Positions 62,315-64,000 of a stretch of 64,000 bases of DNA are shown here, one piece after another. The stretch spans positions 92,051-156,050 of the forward strand of contig LADT01000006.1 in NCBI GenBank assembly GCA_000961765.1, written 5' to 3'. The position numbers and the translations under genes are program-made. Each line of letters opens with the position of its first letter. Position 1 is the stretch's first letter. The stretch is from Clostridiaceae bacterium BRH_c20a (lineage in GTDB: Bacteria; Bacillota; Peptococcia; Peptococcales; BICA1-8). The notes beneath the pieces are model-generated. The model did not search any database. It saw only the letters and a program-made list of their open reading frames with translations, and was not told the DNA's origin.

Positions 62315-62995
62315 GTGAAAAAAATGGGAAGGAGAAGGTCCGGAATAAAAGTAAGCAATTCCTTTATAGTGATATCAATTGTTATTTTAATTTTATTTTT
62401 TATAGTATATATGATTGAAAGTAATCTAAAACCAACCGTCACTAGAATGGCGGAATCTAAAGTGAATTTAATGGCTAATGAGATAATAAATAAAACTATT
62501 TATGAAGAGATTTTGAAAAATACAAAATATACAGATATAGTTGAAACACATAAGGATTCTGATAATAAAATCACTATGATTCAAGCTAACAGTATTGAAA
62601 TAAGTAGATTAATGACTGCGACAAACTTGAAAATAAAAGAATCCTTAAATGATTTGAGTGAGGAAGTATTAGTAATTCCGCTAGGTCAAGCATTGGGTAG
62701 CTATTTATTTGCTGCACATGGCCCTAAGATAAAGGTTAGAATATTGCCGGTTGGAGAAATAGAGGTTAACTTACATCAAGATTTTCATGAATCAGGTATA
62801 AATCAAACACGACACATACTATACTTGGATGTACGCACATCATTAACGGTAGTTATTCCATTAGCAACTGAGAAGATAACGGTATTGACCAAAACTCCTA
62901 TTGCAGAGACAATTATAGTTGGACCTGTCCCGAGTACAATGGTAAGACTCGATGGTTTAGATACTTTATTAAAAGGAACAATATATGGGCAATAA
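62315..62995 (+). CDS. yunB: Sporulation protein YunB
   Basis: 226 aa, GTG after AAGGAGG. One N-terminal membrane helix (FIVISIVILILFFIVYMI) and the conserved SPLGQ-like VIPLGQALGSYLFAAHGPKI plus GEIEVNLHQDFHESGINQTR identify YunB, a sporulation protein of the SigE/SigK programme. It probably faces the spore intermembrane space or cortex side. Function not established. Confidence 0.88.
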   Translation: MKKMGRRRSGIKVSNSFIVISIVILILFFIVYMIESNLKPTVTRMAESKVNLMANEIINKTIYEEILKNTKYTDIVETHKDSDNKITMIQANSIEISRLMTATNLKIKESLNDLSEEVLVIPLGQALGSYLFAAHGPKIKVRILPVGEIEVNLHQDFHESGINQTRHILYLDVRTSLTVVIPLATEKITVLTKTPIAETIIVGPVPSTMVRLDGLDTLLKGTIYGQ

Positions 62996-63231
62996 ATTTT
63001 CTTGACTTCTTAATTAAAATATGTAAAATATTTTTTATAGGGCTAACATTCATCTACTGCTATACTGCATGTCGGTGGGCGCGTCTAGAGCTTAATGGAT
63101 ACTCAAGATGTCAGTGAGCGCGTGGGCGAGCTAAAAAAAATGGTTAATTGCATTTCGTTTTTTTCGCGCTCACGGGCCCACGGATAAACGAATGAGCGGA
63201 CCTAAAACATAACCTGTAAGCCAAATAATGC
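62996..63231 (+). other. Intergenic region with GC-rich hairpin element
   Basis: A possible promoter (TTGACT, 16 bp, TAAAAT near 63004-63031) precedes tRNA-Asn. The region from about 63070 to 63185 contains two copies of a GTCRGTGRGCGCG motif and an inverted GTGAGCGCG / CGCGCTCAC pair, with A8 and T7 tracts inside. I see no gene. A leftward frame here is antisense to the tRNA and is rejected. Confidence 0.5.
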
Positions 63232-63306
63232 TCCTCGATAGCTCAATGGTAGAGCACTCGGCTGTTAACCGAGTGGTTGCTGGTTCGAGCCCAGCTCGGG
63301 GAGCCA
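63232..63306 (+). tRNA. tRNA-Asn(GTT)
   Basis: Acceptor TCCTCGA pairs with TCGGGGA (one G-T), D-arm AGCTCAATGGTAGAGC, anticodon loop CTGTTAA with GTT, T-arm GCTGG-TTCGAGC-CCAGC, and encoded CCA. A terminator-like hairpin ending GTTTTTTC follows at 63342-63375. Confidence 0.97.
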
Positions 63307-63341
63307 AATTTTTTACTACACTCTTCATTATAAATATAAAC

Positions 63342-63375
63342 CTAGCGGCCTCAATTGAAGTGAAGCCGTTTTTTC
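63342..63375 (+). terminator. Terminator after tRNA-Asn
   Basis: CGGC and GCCG with further short pairing around a central loop, then TTTTTTC. Confidence 0.55.
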
Positions 63376-63406
63376 TTGCCCAGAAGAGATAATATAGAAA
63401 AGAATG

Positions 63407-63435
63407 TTGCATTGATGAAACAAATGTGATATATT
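63407..63435 (+). promoter_or_regulatory. rRNA operon promoter P1
   Basis: TTGCAT, 17 bp, TATATT. It is the first of two tandem promoters before the 16S gene. Confidence 0.6.
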
Positions 63436-63535
63436 ATTCAAGCGTCCTTGATGAGGCGCATAAATGGAGCGAGGTTAGCAAATAATAACCGCGGCTCCAT
63501 AAAAAATCTCTCAGAGGTTTACTAAAAAATGGTTG

Positions 63536-63565
63536 TTGACGGAAGAAGCTAAAAGATGGTATAAT
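63536..63565 (+). promoter_or_regulatory. rRNA operon promoter P2
   Basis: TTGACG, 18 bp, TATAAT. It lies about 250 bases before the mature 16S 5' end; the sequence between holds the pre-16S processing leader. Confidence 0.75.
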
Positions 63566-63814
63566 AATTTTTGTCGCCGCGAGAGAGTGGCGGTGAGCGA
63601 GAAAAAAGTTCTTTGAAAATTAAACAGTTGTAAAAACATGCGTTTGGCTCAAAAGTCAAAAAACGATTTTCGAGTTTAAAAACAAAGAATGAGCTAATCA
63701 AGCTTATCCATCATTGCATTGATTTAAATACTTTGCCAACTAGGCAAAGTGTTGAGGATAGCAATATAAAAATGTGTGATTAAGGAAACTGAATAAGCAC
63801 ACATTTTTAATATA

Positions 63815-64000
63815 TTATTGGAGAGTTTGATCCTGGCTCAGGACGAACGCTGGCGGCATGCCTAACACATGCAAGTCGAACGAAACGGAGGTCGGTCATC
63901 AGAGGTCAGAAGTCAGATTGAGCTATCATTAATAGCTTCTAAAATATCTAATTCTGACATCCGATTTCTGACGACTGACTTCCGTTTAGTGGCGGACGGG
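63815..64000 (+). rRNA. 16S rRNA gene, 5' end (runs off the window)
   Basis: GAGAGTTTGATCCTGGCTCA and ACGAACGCTGGCGGCATGCC are universal 5' sequence, followed by ACATGCAAGTCGAACG. The V1 helix (h6) is much longer than usual: ACGGAGGTC (63885-63893) pairs with GACTTCCGT (63977-63985), and most of the roughly 90 bases between are self-complementary. The gene continues past 64000. Confidence 0.98.

Noticed and set aside
63170..63412. Leftward 80-aa frame containing RAGLEPATTRLTAECSTIEL
   Set aside because: This is the well-known spurious translation of the strand opposite a tRNA-Asn gene; it overlaps tRNA-Asn at 63232-63306.
1..64000. CRISPR array
   Set aside because: No run of regularly spaced identical repeats with unique spacers was found; the 12-bp iterons are too short and closely packed.
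1..64000. Insertion sequence with transposase
   Set aside because: No transposase gene or paired terminal repeats with target duplications were seen; only the prophage and small repeat elements.

Overview
The window looks like the chromosome of a low-GC, spore-forming Firmicute of the class Clostridia. The sporulation genes ytxC and yunB, two T-box leaders, an ATT-initiated infC, and a 16S gene whose V1 region carries a long extra hairpin all point towards the Peptococcaceae / Desulfotomaculum-Pelotomaculum neighbourhood. That placement is inference, not a database result.

Positions 1 to about 41081 are an almost complete temperate prophage. It starts with a leftward tyrosine integrase that abuts the left window edge and ends at a 3' tRNA-Val fragment (41032-41081), read as attR. 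The intact tRNA and attL should lie just left of the window. From left to right the prophage holds: an integrase; a secreted HtrA-like protease; an ImmA / CI-type immunity module with a phased operator array; early regulators, including an uncaptioned Spo0E-like peptide; a recombination module (SbcC-like ATPase, annealing-associated protein, RecB/RecE-like exonuclease); a PAPS-reductase-like protein; a 3D-domain protein; a DnaD-like replication gene with iterons and DnaA boxes inside it; a RusA resolvase; small cysteine-rich proteins and a late sigma-like regulator. The late block follows: small and large terminase, portal, scaffold, SU10-type capsid, connectors, a giant nozzle/fibre protein, ejection-type proteins including a 1527-residue protein with a JAMM/RadC-like domain, and BhlA-like holin, amidase and Gp49-like genes. 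I see no tape measure, sheath or long-tail genes, so a short-tailed (podovirus-like) particle is inferred. Before attR sits an accessory pair: a protein with an EVE/PUA-like N-terminus and a small membrane protein, a candidate defence cassette.

Positions 41082-64000 are conserved chromosome: ytxC, a DUF445 protein, T-box-thrS, an attenuator leader with infC-rpmI-rplT, an rRNA/tRNA methyltransferase, a tiny YqzL-like gene, T-box-pheS-pheT, zapA, a PolX-like PHP protein, a Nif3-like protein, a U32 peptidase and mutS2. Then come a convergent class A penicillin-binding protein, yunB, tRNA-Asn, tandem rRNA promoters and the 5' end of a 16S rRNA gene.

The most notable points are the JAMM-domain insertion in the giant virion protein, the EVE-like / membrane-protein pair, the unusual number of peptidase-type genes in one prophage, the phage origin with 12-bp iterons and three abutting DnaA-type 9-mers, a capsid-adjacent gene with no canonical start codon, a PolX homologue with a decayed polymerase site, and the 16S V1 insert.
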